Source: Puccinia triticina
Lineage: Eukaryota > Basidiomycota > Pucciniomycetes > Pucciniales > Pucciniaceae
DNA: 64,000 bases
Reading direction: 5' to 3'
Assembly (NCBI RefSeq): GCF_026914185.1
Contig: NC_070559.1
Location: 3,038,001-3,102,000, forward strand
Below, piece by piece: positions 53,987 through 64,000 of the stretch; positions within the stretch are counted from its first letter, which is position 1, and every line of letters begins with the position of its first letter. The translations under genes were made by a program, and so were the position numbers. The notes beneath the pieces are model-generated. The model was not told the DNA's origin. It did not search any database and saw nothing but the letters and a program-made list of their open reading frames with translations.

Positions 53987-55605
53987 AAAGATGATGATAG
54001 ATTCCCCATCATGGGCATCCATGTCTCTACCTTCAAGAATGAGTTCTTTGACTCAGCAAGAGATGGTTACAAGCAAGATAAAAACACTGTTATATTGTCT
54101 GAGCTTTTGTTAAAAGATGCTAAAGATGCCCAGCTAAATAACTCTCTGCAAGATCCCTGGAAAATACTATATGATGAAGGAAGATTCTCTATATTTGATG
54201 GCCTCATCTAATTCAGAGAAAAACATAATTCTGTCCTAGTCTTAGCTGACAAAGAAAGCATCAACACCATCTTACATGAATGCCATGACAGTGTCTACTC
54301 TGGTCATCTTTTTGAAGACAGGACTTTGGAGAAAGTAGCTGATACTGCCTGGTGGGCTAACTGGAGACAAGACACTGGTGAATACTGCTCTTCCTGTGAT
54401 AGATGCCAGAAAGCAAATAAAGCCACAGGCAAGAGATTTTGACTGCTCATGAAAATTGAAGAACCTTCAAAGCCATGGGATTTGATTAACATGGATTGGG
54501 TAACTTCCTTGTCTCCTGGAGGAGCTGCTAGTTTCAATGCTTGTCTGGTAATAGTAGACAGATACTCTAAGACCCCCATATTTGTACCCTGCTTCAAGGA
54601 TGACTCTGCCGTGGACACTGCCATACTGTTTTGGAACAGAGTAATGCCTAGAACTGGCATCCCCAGAATCATCATCTCTGACAGAGATCCCAAGTTCACA
54701 TCTGAATTCTGGACTGGTTGACATAGTATGCTAGGAACAAAACTCTCCTTCTCCACTGCTTATCACCCCCAGACTGATGGATTAGCTGAAAGGATGATTC
54801 AAACACTGGAAGATATGATCAGGAGGTTTTGTGCATATGGTCTAGAATTCAAAGACAATGATGGTTACACTCATGACTGGGTTTCACTTCTACCAATCCT
54901 TGAGCTAGCATATTGCACCAGCATACATTCAACCACTGGAAAACCTCCTTCCATCCTGGAGAAAGGCTGGATCCCAAACCTTCCCAGGAATTTCTTGAAA
55001 CAAGACTCTGTAGACATTCATCCTACTGCTCTTGCCTATGGGAAAATCTTTGAGAAAGCTAGAAAACATGCTGAGCAATGCATAACAGAAGCTACCTCTT
55101 ACAACAAAGAAAGATGGGACAAGACTCACAAAGAACCATCCTTTAAAGCTGGTGATAAAGTCCTGATATCCACAGCAAACTTCAACAACTTGTCTGCCCT
55201 AAGAAGATGAGAGACTCATTTACTGGACCATTCATTGTGAAAGCTTTACATGGCAAGAATGCTGTAGAAGTAATACTTACTGAAGAGTTCAGCAGGAAAC
55301 ATCCTACATTCCGTGTCAGTTTAGTGAAACCATACAGAGACCCCAATCCAGAAAAGTTCCCTTTGAGACAGAATGTTAAAGTTGTCATTCCCCCCATGGA
55401 TAAGACCTCTCAGAGTAAAGCCATGCAGGAAATTCTCAGAGACAAAAGATTGAGAGTGTAGAACAGAGATGTTATGATTTACTTGGCTAGATACAAAGGC
55501 ATGAGTGCTGATCGTGATGAATGGCTCCTTGAGAAGGACATTCCAGACTCTGCTATCCTTCTCAGGAAGTTCAGAAGTGAGAAGAGGTTTACCCCTGTGT
55601 TTTAA
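53987..55605 (+). pseudogene. X integrase with C-terminal chromodomain
   Basis: It resumes as FPIMGIHVSTFKNEFFDSA. The zinc domain has LHECHDSVYSGHL and CSSCDRCQKA (HHCC). The core has INMDWVTSL (Asp), IIISDRDPKFTSEFW (Asp) and HPQTDGLAERMIQTLED (Glu), all three catalytic residues present. A β-rich tail (FKAGDKVLISTANF, GPFIVKALHG) follows, then a chromodomain: YLARYKGMSADRDEWLLEKD, ending at 55605. Stops at 54208, 54440, 54719 and 55459, plus a frame change at about 55200, break it. Chromodomains steer chromovirus integration to marked chromatin. Confidence 0.88.
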
Positions 55606-55642
55606 TTTTATATAGAAATCCAACCCTTTTGGTGGTAGGGAA
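55606..55642 (+). other. Polypurine tract region of X
   Basis: GGTGGTAGGGAA (55631-55642) directly precedes the TGTCAGCC of the 3' LTR, the expected plus-strand primer site. Confidence 0.7.
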
Positions 55643-58246
55643 TGTCAGCCTTAGAGTCAACTCAGCTGACCTAAAGTCTGCCTTTTTCTACTTTTTACAT
55701 ATGAATTACTTCATATCTTTTTCATCTTAAGAGATAACCTTGTTTTGACTTCATATTCTGTTTCATCATGCAATTTTAACCCTAGTTACAACTTACCAAT
55801 TCTTTTTAACTATACTCCTTCCCTGAGTTATTGAGTTGTAGCGCGCATGCACAGTTGTGACTTGTCAGCGCTACCAGGCGCACCAAACCACATGTACATA
55901 TGTAAATTACGTAAGCAAACTGTGAAATTTTTCCTAGTCAGGATCCCCCTTGCCTGAGGCAGATCTACAAACTTCAGCACACCAGAACCACACCCCATGT
56001 CAGCCTACGTGATGCCAAGGGTATTATCCTTCTAGCTACACGTGGTGCAAAGCAAAAGATTAGAGTTATAAAACTCTAAGACAAGGTTATAAGGGTTAAT
56101 TCCAACGTAATTGTTGGGAATTATGGCGTAAGAACAAGGCAATTTGGGCCAATTTGGGCCAATTTGACGTAATAAAATGAATATAATTAATTTTAAAGAG
56201 GGGCCTGATAAATCAGGGGTGTTTAATCCCTCTAGAATGAAGAACTGGGGCCTGTAAACAGGTGTGGTTTAAATCCCAGAAAGAAATGGCAGAGAATCTC
56301 AAGAGAAGGGGCTTAAACTTACTAGTATAAGACCCTAGAGGCACTTGAGGTTCTTCAGGCGTGAAGTTGGGCAGTTGGAGGCGCTCAGAGGAGGTAATCT
56401 TGAGGGCAGGGTGGTTACTGGGCAGCTTCAGGGCGGAAATTGGGGCTAAAAATCACGAAAGTAGGTATTTTACCTGGCAAATCACAGGCTAATGAGGCTG
56501 TTGAAGGCGGGTAAAATTCTAATAGGTAATGTAAAGCTGGGGAATCTCCTTTTGGGCGGAGAAAGGGCCCTTTATATAGCCTAGGCAGGCCTCCAGGGGC
56601 GCCCAGGGGACATGGGGACACTTGTGGGCGCATTCTGAGGCAATTTGGTTGCGCTAGAAGGCGCTGTGGGTCGTGGAACCTTGGGGCTTGGATACAAGGG
56701 TTGCCAAGGACCTTTTACAGAGGTTCTGCGTGATTTTACACGTGCCTTACACGTCATGGGGGCTGGTTTGGGGGTTCTGTGACGCTCATTTCCGTGAAAA
56801 TGTGCCACAGAAGGTACTAGAACTGGCTTCTGTGTACTAGTACACGTGTAAGCAGTGCTTTATACATGTTCTGGAGGCGCTTATTGATTGCTCCAGTTCA
56901 TTTGACCCCTTCTACATATTTACTACAGTTGTAATTTACGTGTAGTGAGGCTTGGGAGAAGCTGGGGCGCTTTCTAGTGTCTCCTGTGCACGCTGCAAGA
57001 GCTCTTTTCAGTCTAGAATGTTTTTATATTGAATGACGTGGTAATTACATCTTGTTTGGTGATTAATTACATGTGTACAAGCCCTATAACACATGTAATA
57101 TTGTTATTGGGGCGTATTCTGGCCCATTCTTACTTATTGGTAACCTGAGCGCTTTGGTTGCGGGCTAGTTTATGCATTATGCATATATTTACACTAGGAG
57201 CGCGGGCTTGAGCTCTAGGCAACAAAGCACGCGGGCTTGGGTGCGCCACGCAACAAATAAAGCTATCTTTTGAACTGTACACAACACCTCAGTTACGTCA
57301 CTGAAAATGGTTGTAAATATATGTACTTATATATATATGTGCATACAAGTGCATCCACGCGGGGCGTGATGCACTTGCGTAAACTTTGAAGGTAGTTTAC
57401 ACAAGGAAGGGATAATAATTAAGGGTACATGTAAGTGAGGTACCCTAGGTTATTTTACCCGTAGAATCAGAATCTTTCATAATATTTTACTTATTAATTA
57501 CACAAAGCTAAGTAATTAATTATTTATAAGTGTTTTTAATGTTTTTTGCGTAGTTTTACATATGTAAGAGTAATAATGTCTCTTTCATATGTAAAACTAC
57601 TTTTCATATTTTATTTGTATATTTTTATGTCACGGTGGCTCTGCCATAGTAGCCAGCTGACACCCCAGATAACCCCAGGATCACCACCAAAGAGATTACC
57701 ACACTCCCAGTATACCTACCGTCACAGGCGCCTAGGATATTGACAGTAAGTAACCTCTTTCACTGAACCTTGTTTATCTCAGAGGCACAACTCTGTGTCT
57801 GTTTGATCTGCTCTTCTTTGCTGGCCTTTGCCTCATTCTTGGTCACAGGGCTGTCCCTGCTTAACAGTATTCTTTTTCTGTGGTTTTTGCAAGAAACAAA
57901 CCACATAGGTTTCCCTTTAAAGAACCTTGACTATCCAGAAGGAAGCTAAAAAATTGTGGCTGGAATATACTTGTCTAATCCAGAAGCCCTCCACGTTTCT
58001 TTGGTGAGAGGAGGCTGTAGCACTCTCTAGCACAGCTTGGCAGCACTCTTCTGAAGAGTTAGCATTGCCAGTGGACGTGCATTCCCACAAGAATAACCTT
58101 GAATATCTGCTTATCTTGATTCTGCTCAGTTTCTCTCTCTCTTTCTCTCTCTCTCTTATATTTGTATTTTCTTTATCCAAAGAAATCCAAATATTCCCCC
58201 CATTCTTTCTTGTGTCCTGCTGTCACTATAGAGACTCAGACTCACA
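55643..58246 (+). repeat. 3' LTR of X, interrupted
   Basis: 55643-55997 and 57668-58246 together equal the 934 bp of the 5' LTR and follow it closely. The interruption is a 1665-bp solo LTR. CCATG at 58247-58251 completes the target duplication. Confidence 0.93.
55998..57662 (-). repeat. Solo LTR of another family inside the X 3' LTR
   Basis: 1665 bp with inverted ends TGTCAGC..GCTGACA and the duplication CCCCA (55993-55997 and 57663-57667). A TATATAAA box on the minus strand (56571-56578) suggests its transcriptional direction. There is no coding frame. No second copy of it appears in the window. Confidence 0.85.
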
Positions 58247-59919
58247 CCATGAGTATCCATTTGCAATGGCCAAACATGAAGGATTCATTGACTTCATGAA
58301 GGAATTGCAGCCTCAGTTCCAGATGCCTGGACGCAAGACAGTCCGAAACAACTGTGTGAAGATTTTCACCAACCAGAAGACGGCCTTGATGTCAAAGCTT
58401 GCCAAGGACGCTCACCATATTGTGCTGACGACCGACTTGTGGACCGCGTCTGATCTCACGGGCTATATGGCCGTGACTCTACACTATATCAACTTGCAAT
58501 TGGGATTAAACAAACACATCATCAGCTTTCGACCTCTCCCACCGCCACACTCGGCCCAAGCGATTGCCAACCGCCTCAGCCAAGTTTTAAGAGACTGGAA
58601 GCTCGTCAACAAGGTTGCTTTTGTTACTGTTGACAATGCATTAGCAAAAACTGCGGCAATGGTACGGCTCAAACAATTTGTTGATGATCGTAGTGTTACC
58701 CCTGGCGCGGCGACCTTGGCCCACTTCCACATGCGCTGCCTTGCTCACATTATCAACTTGCTTGTCAAAGATGGCCTCAAGATTGCCGGTGATGCTGTCA
58801 ATCAACTACGTGACGCAGTCCATTGGATTCACGGCTCTCTTTCTTGCATGGACACCTTTGACAAGTCTCTCACGGCAGTTGGCATCAATATCAAGAAGAA
58901 GCATCCTTGTAAGGATGTCCCAACTCAATGGAACTTGACTTACCTCATGATCAAGGCTTCCTTACCATGCAGGTTAGCCTTCCAGGAACTTGCCATAATT
59001 GATGAAAAATTTGAGGACTGTCCGACCAAGCTTCAATGGGAGGAACTGGTGCTCATGGAGCAGTTTCTTGAGCCATTTTACCAAGGTGTGATGTTTCTCT
59101 GCTTGTTGCTTCCTAAGTTCCTCAGTAGGCTGATCAGATCTCTCCTTCCTCCATCCAGCAACTGTATTATTGAGTGGTACACAATATCCAACAATCAACT
59201 ATGGATATTGTGTCATGTCAGCTATTGAAGCCCAACTCAACAAGTCCTCGCCAAACCCAACTCTGAGTAGTATGGTTGAACCAATAAAGCAGAAGTTCAA
59301 GAAATACTGGGAGCCGGCAAAGACGGTACTTGCCATTGGACTGGTCCTTGACCCAGGCTACAAGATGCGCTACCTTTGCTACAACCTTGAGCAGAACTTG
59401 GCTGGCAATGAAGATGTGAACGAGTTCATCAGCCAAGTTAAGTCTCTATTTTTGGTGCTGTGGAATCTGTACGTTCCAGCACCAACACCCGCCAACAACC
59501 CCTCCAGCAGTCAACAAGAGACCTCACAGAAGAAGAAGACCATTGATTGAGACCTCTCAGCCTTCCACAAATACACAATGGAATCTTCTCAGCCCAACAC
59601 TCCCATGGCCGAGTTAGACCTGTACCTCGAAGAGAGAAACCTCATCCTACCTGATTCGAAGGAGTTGGAGTTCAATCTGCTCAACTGGTGGAAATCAAGC
59701 GCCGCCCGGTTTCAGTCACTTTCTCAGGTTGCCAGGACAATTCTCATGATCCCAACTACCTTGGTTGCTTCTGAATTGGTATTCTCTACAGGTGGGCGGG
59801 TCCTTGACAACTATCGAATGCGCCTGAACAAGGAATTGATTGAGGCATTAATCTGCACTCAAGACTGGATCAAGGCCAGGAAGCTGGCTGCAAAGCAAGT
59901 TGCGGGCGCGGCAAAGTAA
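58247..59919 (+). pseudogene. hAT transposase, catalytic and dimerisation part
   Basis: It resumes directly after X: EYPFAMAKHEGFIDFMKELQ, typical of hAT transposases. Then come VLTTDLWTASDLTGYMAVTL (first catalytic Asp region), KVAFVTVDNALAKTAAMV (second Asp) and HFHMRCLAHIINLLVKDGL (Cys/His region). A break near 59090-59190 follows, then VLAIGLVLDPGYKMRYL. The C-terminal dimerisation domain has FNLLNWWKSSAARFQSLSQV, then IPTTLVASELVFSTGGRVLD. The TGA at 59548 looks like CGA. The gene is dead by frameshift and stops as well as by the insertion. Confidence 0.9.
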
Positions 59920-60173
59920 CTCAACTCCCTATATTTCCTTTTTATGGTTTCCTTTGTAGATTACTGTGATGCATATGGTGTAGAAACCACTGCATCAACC
60001 CTTCCTCCGACCAAAATACAAGATTTATTTTATTATATCATTTCTGGCTGGGGCCCGTCAGCAGCCCACGGGCGACCCGACTAATAAACAGGCTTGGGTC
60101 GGGCAGCCATTTCAGGAAAAATGACCCGGCCCAACCCGCCCACTAATCTTGCGGCCTGGCTCGGGTCCGCCCA

Positions 60174-60186
60174 ATTGCCATCCCTA
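60174..60186 (-). repeat. hAT right terminal inverted repeat
   Basis: Exact inverted copy of 13810-13822. Confidence 0.9.
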
Positions 60187-60919
60187 ACTCAGTGTCCCTG
60201 TCAGGTTACAACAGGCCCCGCACCAATGCGGCAGTGTCTCAGGTCTAGCTTAACAAAGCCTCTTGAGCGGAGGGTCCGGGGGACCCCGCCCGGAGGGCTC
60301 TCCGCAGGAGAGGCTTATGAGTTATGTCTTGATTTAAGCAGGAGCAGAAAGGATCTGCTACACTAAATCCCAACCAATATAGAAAAACTGAATACACAGA
60401 GTTTTAGGTTCTTTTCTTGCAAGGAATTTGAGCCACTCATTTATCTTGTAGCCAGAAAAACAACTCCTGGAGTCCCAAACAAGTGGAGCCTCATTTGGAA
60501 GACTTGTGCATTTTTGATCTTTTGAAAAGGTCAACAGATTGGGATAGAAAAAATCTGAGTAGACCAAATTGTAGAGAAAGAAAAGTAGCATAGGGTACAG
60601 ATAGGGCATATTGGTGGAGAGGCTGGGGGAGGAGCTATAAAAATTTTAAAAACCTCTCAGCCAAATGAACTTTCTGCTCCCGCGTAAAATTTGGGATAAT
60701 GTGCAAGTCCCTCCCTGCGGGAGGGGCGGCTTCGCCGCCAGCCACAGCGCTCCCACCAGGGGGGACTTGTGTTAAGTTAGTCTCAGGTGTGTCCCCGCCC
60801 GGCCCAAACCCGGCCGGGTTCGGGCGGCCTGTTGGACACCCGCCCAATCACCATCCTGCTACAGGCAATGGTTGATGTACATAACTGCAACCAGTCTCTT
60901 TACCACAGACTTTCCAACC
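60187..60919. other. Intergenic stretch between the hAT element and the PIG-S gene
   Basis: It holds a GC-rich self-complementary patch (60270-60315), a GGCGGCTTCGCCGCC hairpin near 60725 and a hAT-end-like piece at 60790-60857. No gene is supported. It should include the PIG-S promoter, but I see no distinct promoter box. Confidence 0.5.
60790..60857. repeat. Fragment resembling a hAT terminus
   Basis: CGGCCCAAACCCGGCCGGGTT matches the subterminal part of the hAT left end (13829-13850), and CGCCCAATCACCATCC resembles the right end. It looks like a small or decayed member of the same group, 600 bp beyond the full element. Confidence 0.55.
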
Positions 60920-63065
60920 ATGGACCAGCCATCATCTCGGCCGATTGCACCCGGCTCAAAATCGAAAGACCGGACTCGGTCTCAGATCGTTGGGAGTTTT
61001 TGGATTGTGATCATTCTCAGCTTGCCAGTATGGTGGAGCACGACCAAGATTGAGAGACGCGCTCTACCCAGCTCCGAAGTCGAAGCTTGGGATGCTCTTA
61101 AGGTCTGTTTCATCTTACGGTGTATGTTTCTCAAGCGCCCAACCCCATGTTGATCACATTGACTGCGATCGTAGCCATGTCCGATTCGATTTCCTATCAA
61201 ATTGACATCAAACTTACCCGAAATCACGTCTGCCTCGATGAAATCTCAAGTCGAAAGGTTGGCATCCCGTTTGGGAAGTGGAGGCGACACCTACCACGAT
61301 GCGATCGACATATTGACTGCTAGATGTTTTGATTTCAATGTCGAATCAACCCCTGCCTCAGCTTCTGAAAATGGTGGTCAGCACTTTATTTTGAAGGTAG
61401 AAGCCGATGAAACAGGTCCATCTGTCATGTCAATCCCAACCGATGACCTTCTTTACTCTTTCCTTCCGTGAAATTCCCAGTCGTCTTACATCGATCACCT
61501 TCAGATATTCGGAATCACTCTGGGAGTTTTGCCTTTCAGAAAGACATCAAGATTCCGCTTACAAGTCCGTCAACTTCATGAATGGATAAAACACATTTAG
61601 CTCAACTAACATTCTCCCAATTGTGGTTGTTTTCCAATCAGCTAGCGATAAGCCCAATGAATTACTCCGATTCATCGCCCCGCTTCCCAGCTCACCCTCC
61701 TCTACACAAGCTGCAGACTCGCGAGTCATAAAATATTCTTCTCAGTTAAAGCTTGTCTTCAGTCTCATGAATGAAGATTGCAGTCAATCAGGTTTTATTC
61801 GAAGTTGGAGTATTAAGCATGCCATCGAACGTGAGTTAAGTGGAATACCCATTTGGCGTCGGAGTTTCAATACTGATATGAAGTGACATACGGTTTCCAT
61901 TTTGCTTCCTTTTTGTCTCAGTTTACCTGGAAGATCTTTTGGCGAATCTCGCACCTCTGCACAACTTAACATGTCAAACGCAAATTCTGCAGAATTCCCC
62001 GCTAGCTTTTGAGCCGACTCTACTGTCAAATGGACAAGACTCGACGTATGTTGTGGAACAAGAGGAGTTGAAAGCGTTCATCAATGATGCGGATTGGAAC
62101 CTTGGTAAGCAAAACATGAGTAGCTGCACTTTAAGCCAGCTGATCCTGATTTGACGAGATAATTTTAATTTGCATCAGCCTCGTCGGTGACCATGGAGCC
62201 AGTACTAAACTTTGTGCTCTGGGTACCTTCACCTGACCACAGACCATTCAAAATTCGACGCACAGATGGTAAGCATCGTATTCATATGTCCTGATTGAAT
62301 TGCCACTCATTTCACAATATACTGATTTGCATCAAATACATTGAAGGTACCCTTGATGCCGACGGCAGTTTCATTAGGCCGCAGTGGGGAAGCGTGGTGA
62401 TCTACAATCCCGACCAGACTGCTATCGGGGGACAGCCGCGGCTAGGGGTAGCCGAGCTTGCCCGACCAATGCAAATCTTTCGACATCATCTGCTCAGCCT
62501 CTTAGGTGTCGTTGATACTCTCGACACTCCTGAACAGCGTGCGCTCGCACTTGACGCGATTGTGAGACGTCGGATTGTGGAAAACAGCCTCGAGGCGATC
62601 AACTCGATGCAAGTAATCGTCAAATTGGTTCATGATCAAACCAACATGAGGGTTTCTACGGAAGTACAAAACCAAGTTAAAGGCGCTCTGGCAAGTCTCA
62701 AGTCTGTAAGTTGGGTCAATTTATTGCAGAGGTATATGGATAGTCAAGCTGCCAAAAACTTTATTCATCGTTTCCTTTTCTTATCATGGACCCTTCAAAT
62801 CAAACGGAAACAGGCCCAGGAGGAACTTATTAAACCACAAGGTTCACTATGGACAGCAGCGCTCCACGCCGATGAATCAAAGACGTTATCTTCAACTGCA
62901 TTCTTCAGTCCAACCATGCTCTCTCTGCTGTATTTCCCGGACGAACACAAATACGCTATTTACACTCCTCTCTTTGGTCCCGTGCTCGTACCACTAGTGA
63001 TTGCTCTGATCAAAGAGTTGAAGTCTCGTCGGAAGAAAAACTCGGTGAAGGAAAAGGAAGAGTAA
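60920..63065 (+). CDS. PIGS: GPI-transamidase subunit PIG-S (Gpi17), eight exons
   Basis: Exons 60920-61102, 61175-61415, 61481-61564, 61642-61830, 61922-62104, 62179-62268, 62347-62705 and 62814-63065 join with consistent phases to 526 residues, the usual size. ATG 60920 sits in ACCATGG. The N-terminal membrane segment GSFWIVIILSLPVWWSTT is followed by IERRALPSSEVEA, a PIG-S hallmark. The lumenal part has VFSLMNEDCSQSG, EDLLANLAPLHNLTCQTQ and RPQWGSVVIYNP. AFFSPTMLSLLYFPDEHKYA leads into a second membrane segment (YTPLFGPVLVPLVIALIKEL) and a basic cytosolic tail. The protein belongs to the ER complex that attaches proteins to GPI anchors. The exon 2-3 junction and the last intron (108 bp, in frame either way) are least certain. 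Confidence 0.88.
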
Positions 63066-64000
63066 AATATATTTGCTTTTTGTCGTTGATTAAAAGATGA
63101 GATCATATCTAGGATATCTGTTCAATCGCTTGACAAACGTGCTGTGATGTAGAATCAAGCACTCTTTGTTGTAAAAATCTTTTATCTCTTTCAGCCAGTA
63201 GTAGTAGTTGATAAACTAAGAAACAAATCAAATCAATAAATGAGCCACAAAAACAACAAGAGGAAGAGATGAGAACGAACAACCAACAGAATAAAGAAGC
63301 TATCTATGCTAGTGAACTGGATGACTTCCTGTAGGCATTTAGAGAGCTTTAGATGCTGGCCTCTAACTCCTAAATTAAGACACTTACCAAAGCAACAAAC
63401 AGCACACATGAAAGCAATGAACTACAGGCTTAGGAAAACATTTTCTTTTTTCCTGAAAATGAGTTTGGTTGTGTAAATTGAGATCTGGGAGGCTCTTAGA
63501 CTCAACAGGAAGTCATCCACTGAACACCACATTGATGATAATTTGAGAACAACAATAAACCAAAGAAACAAAAGTTTTAGTGTTTTAATCACACAAGCTA
63601 AGCAATAGATAACTCAATGAAACCAACACTGAGAACCATATTGTATGCTGATGATTAAACTCCTTGTCAAACAATATCATCTTCAATCTTCTTGAACTAG
63701 CGATGTTAATCAACAAGTACAATGAGTTAAGTTTTTATGTTCAACAGTTGAGATAGGCTTCAATTCCTTTACCTGACACACTTGTTCTTCTTCACAACAA
63801 CCTTCTTGAGTCTGGAGGTGTTGAAGTGAAAAACAACCGGTAACAACTAAATGGTGAAACAAAACCAAGAAGGCAGAGAAAAGAAATAAAGTTTTCTGAG
63901 TTCAACTGGGCTATTAGATGTGCCCTCCACAGGTACACATGACCATTCATATGCAAAATACACATGTCATCAAATTACTCTCAACCTTCTTTTTGAGTAT
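63066..64000. other. Downstream of PIG-S, no gene seen
   Basis: AT-rich sequence without convincing frames. A perfect 14-bp inverted repeat GGATGACTTCCTGT lies at 63319-63332 and 63505-63518, 172 bases apart, possibly the ends or stem of a small element. The PIG-S terminator should lie just after 63065 (ATTAAA at about 63089). Confidence 0.45.

Larger units (their letters stand above)
14562..58246 (+). mobile_element. Ty3/gypsy chromovirus 'X' carrying at least six nested insertions
   Basis: The 5' LTR (14562-15495) and 3' LTR (55643-58246, minus a 1665-bp insert and its 5-bp duplication) are each 934 bp, differ by roughly 4% by eye and are flanked by CCATG. The internal sequence, read across the inserts, gives gag, protease, RT, RNase H, integrase and chromodomain on the plus strand. 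Segments kept are 15496-17098, 26832-27560, 28082-about 29400, 42525-44550, 47521-47613 and 53987-55642. Each later insertion restores the reading frame when it and one target copy are removed, except the left edge of the Helitron block, which I could not fix exactly. Confidence 0.9.
13810..60186 (+). mobile_element. hAT DNA transposon, split by a 43.7-kb nest of other elements
   Basis: The element opens with TAGGGATGGCAAT (13810-13822) and closes with its exact inverted copy (60174-60186). Both ends share a subterminal zone of GGCGGGCC and CCCGGCC motifs. Between the ends lies a BED-finger hAT transposase whose reading frame is cut by retrotransposon X at 14562-58246. Removing X and one copy of CCATG leaves a hAT of about 2.7 kb, a normal size. 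No perfect 8-bp target duplication was found: AGTGTCAC lies to the left, and the close match AGTGTCCC sits four bases beyond the right end. Confidence 0.88.

Noticed and set aside
13802..60198. 8-bp target duplication of the hAT element
   Set aside because: AGTGTCAC and AGTGTCCC differ by one base and the right copy is offset by four bases, so I do not claim it.
63319..63518. A MITE downstream of PIG-S
   Set aside because: Only a 14-bp inverted repeat, with no flanking duplication.

Overview
This window looks like a repeat-packed piece of a basidiomycete genome, most likely a rust fungus (Pucciniales, Puccinia-like). The inference rests on spliced genes with introns of roughly 65-110 bases, Ty3/gypsy, Ty1/copia, Helitron, hAT and Tad/I-like LINE proteins of fungal type, and one recognisable host gene. 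The species cannot be fixed from the sequence alone. Almost all of the 64 kb is transposable elements inserted into each other.

Layout. Positions 692-7990 are a decayed Ty1/copia element on the minus strand. Its LTR is split by a young non-coding LTR element (705-5642, two 1056-bp LTRs, target duplication ACGC). Positions 7946-13809 hold no recognisable gene. They contain G-runs, an LTR-like AT-rich stretch and a solo LTR (11078-12044, duplication AACAG). Positions 13810-60186 are one hAT DNA transposon with 13-bp terminal inverted repeats. Its transposase gene is cut by a Ty3/gypsy chromovirus, here called X, at 14562-58246. X has two LTRs of 934 bp net and a CCATG target duplication.

X carries several further insertions. 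They are: a second gypsy element Y on the minus strand (17099-26831, ACGC), which itself holds a solo X-type LTR; a 521-bp non-autonomous element (27561-28081, AGAAACTG); a large Helitron-derived block ending at 42524, which holds a truncated X-like LTR segment, a nested Helitron 1 (31423-34345), an intact spliced gene of unknown function and broken Rep/helicase genes; Helitron 3 (44551-47520); a full-length LINE (47614-53986, 14-bp duplication) with its own 371-bp MITE; and a solo LTR (55998-57662, CCCCA) inside the 3' LTR of X. About 730 bases beyond the hAT end lies an apparently intact eight-exon gene for the GPI-transamidase subunit PIG-S (60920-63065). It is the only clear host housekeeping gene here.

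Nearly every element gene is dead. Many of the in-frame stops look like CGA to TGA, CAA to TAA or TGG to TGA/TAG, so cytosine deamination (possibly after CpG methylation, or a RIP-like process) probably contributed. Empty sites can be reconstructed for many insertions, from target duplications, restored reading frames or a sister copy. The order of events is therefore readable directly: hAT first, then X, then the elements inside X, then the elements inside those. I see no prokaryotic-style defence system, CRISPR or phage. The most unusual items are the long tRNA-Tyr-derived primer site of Y, the kinase fragment in Helitron 1, the intact unknown spliced gene in the Helitron block, and a repeated splice-donor-bearing motif in Y.
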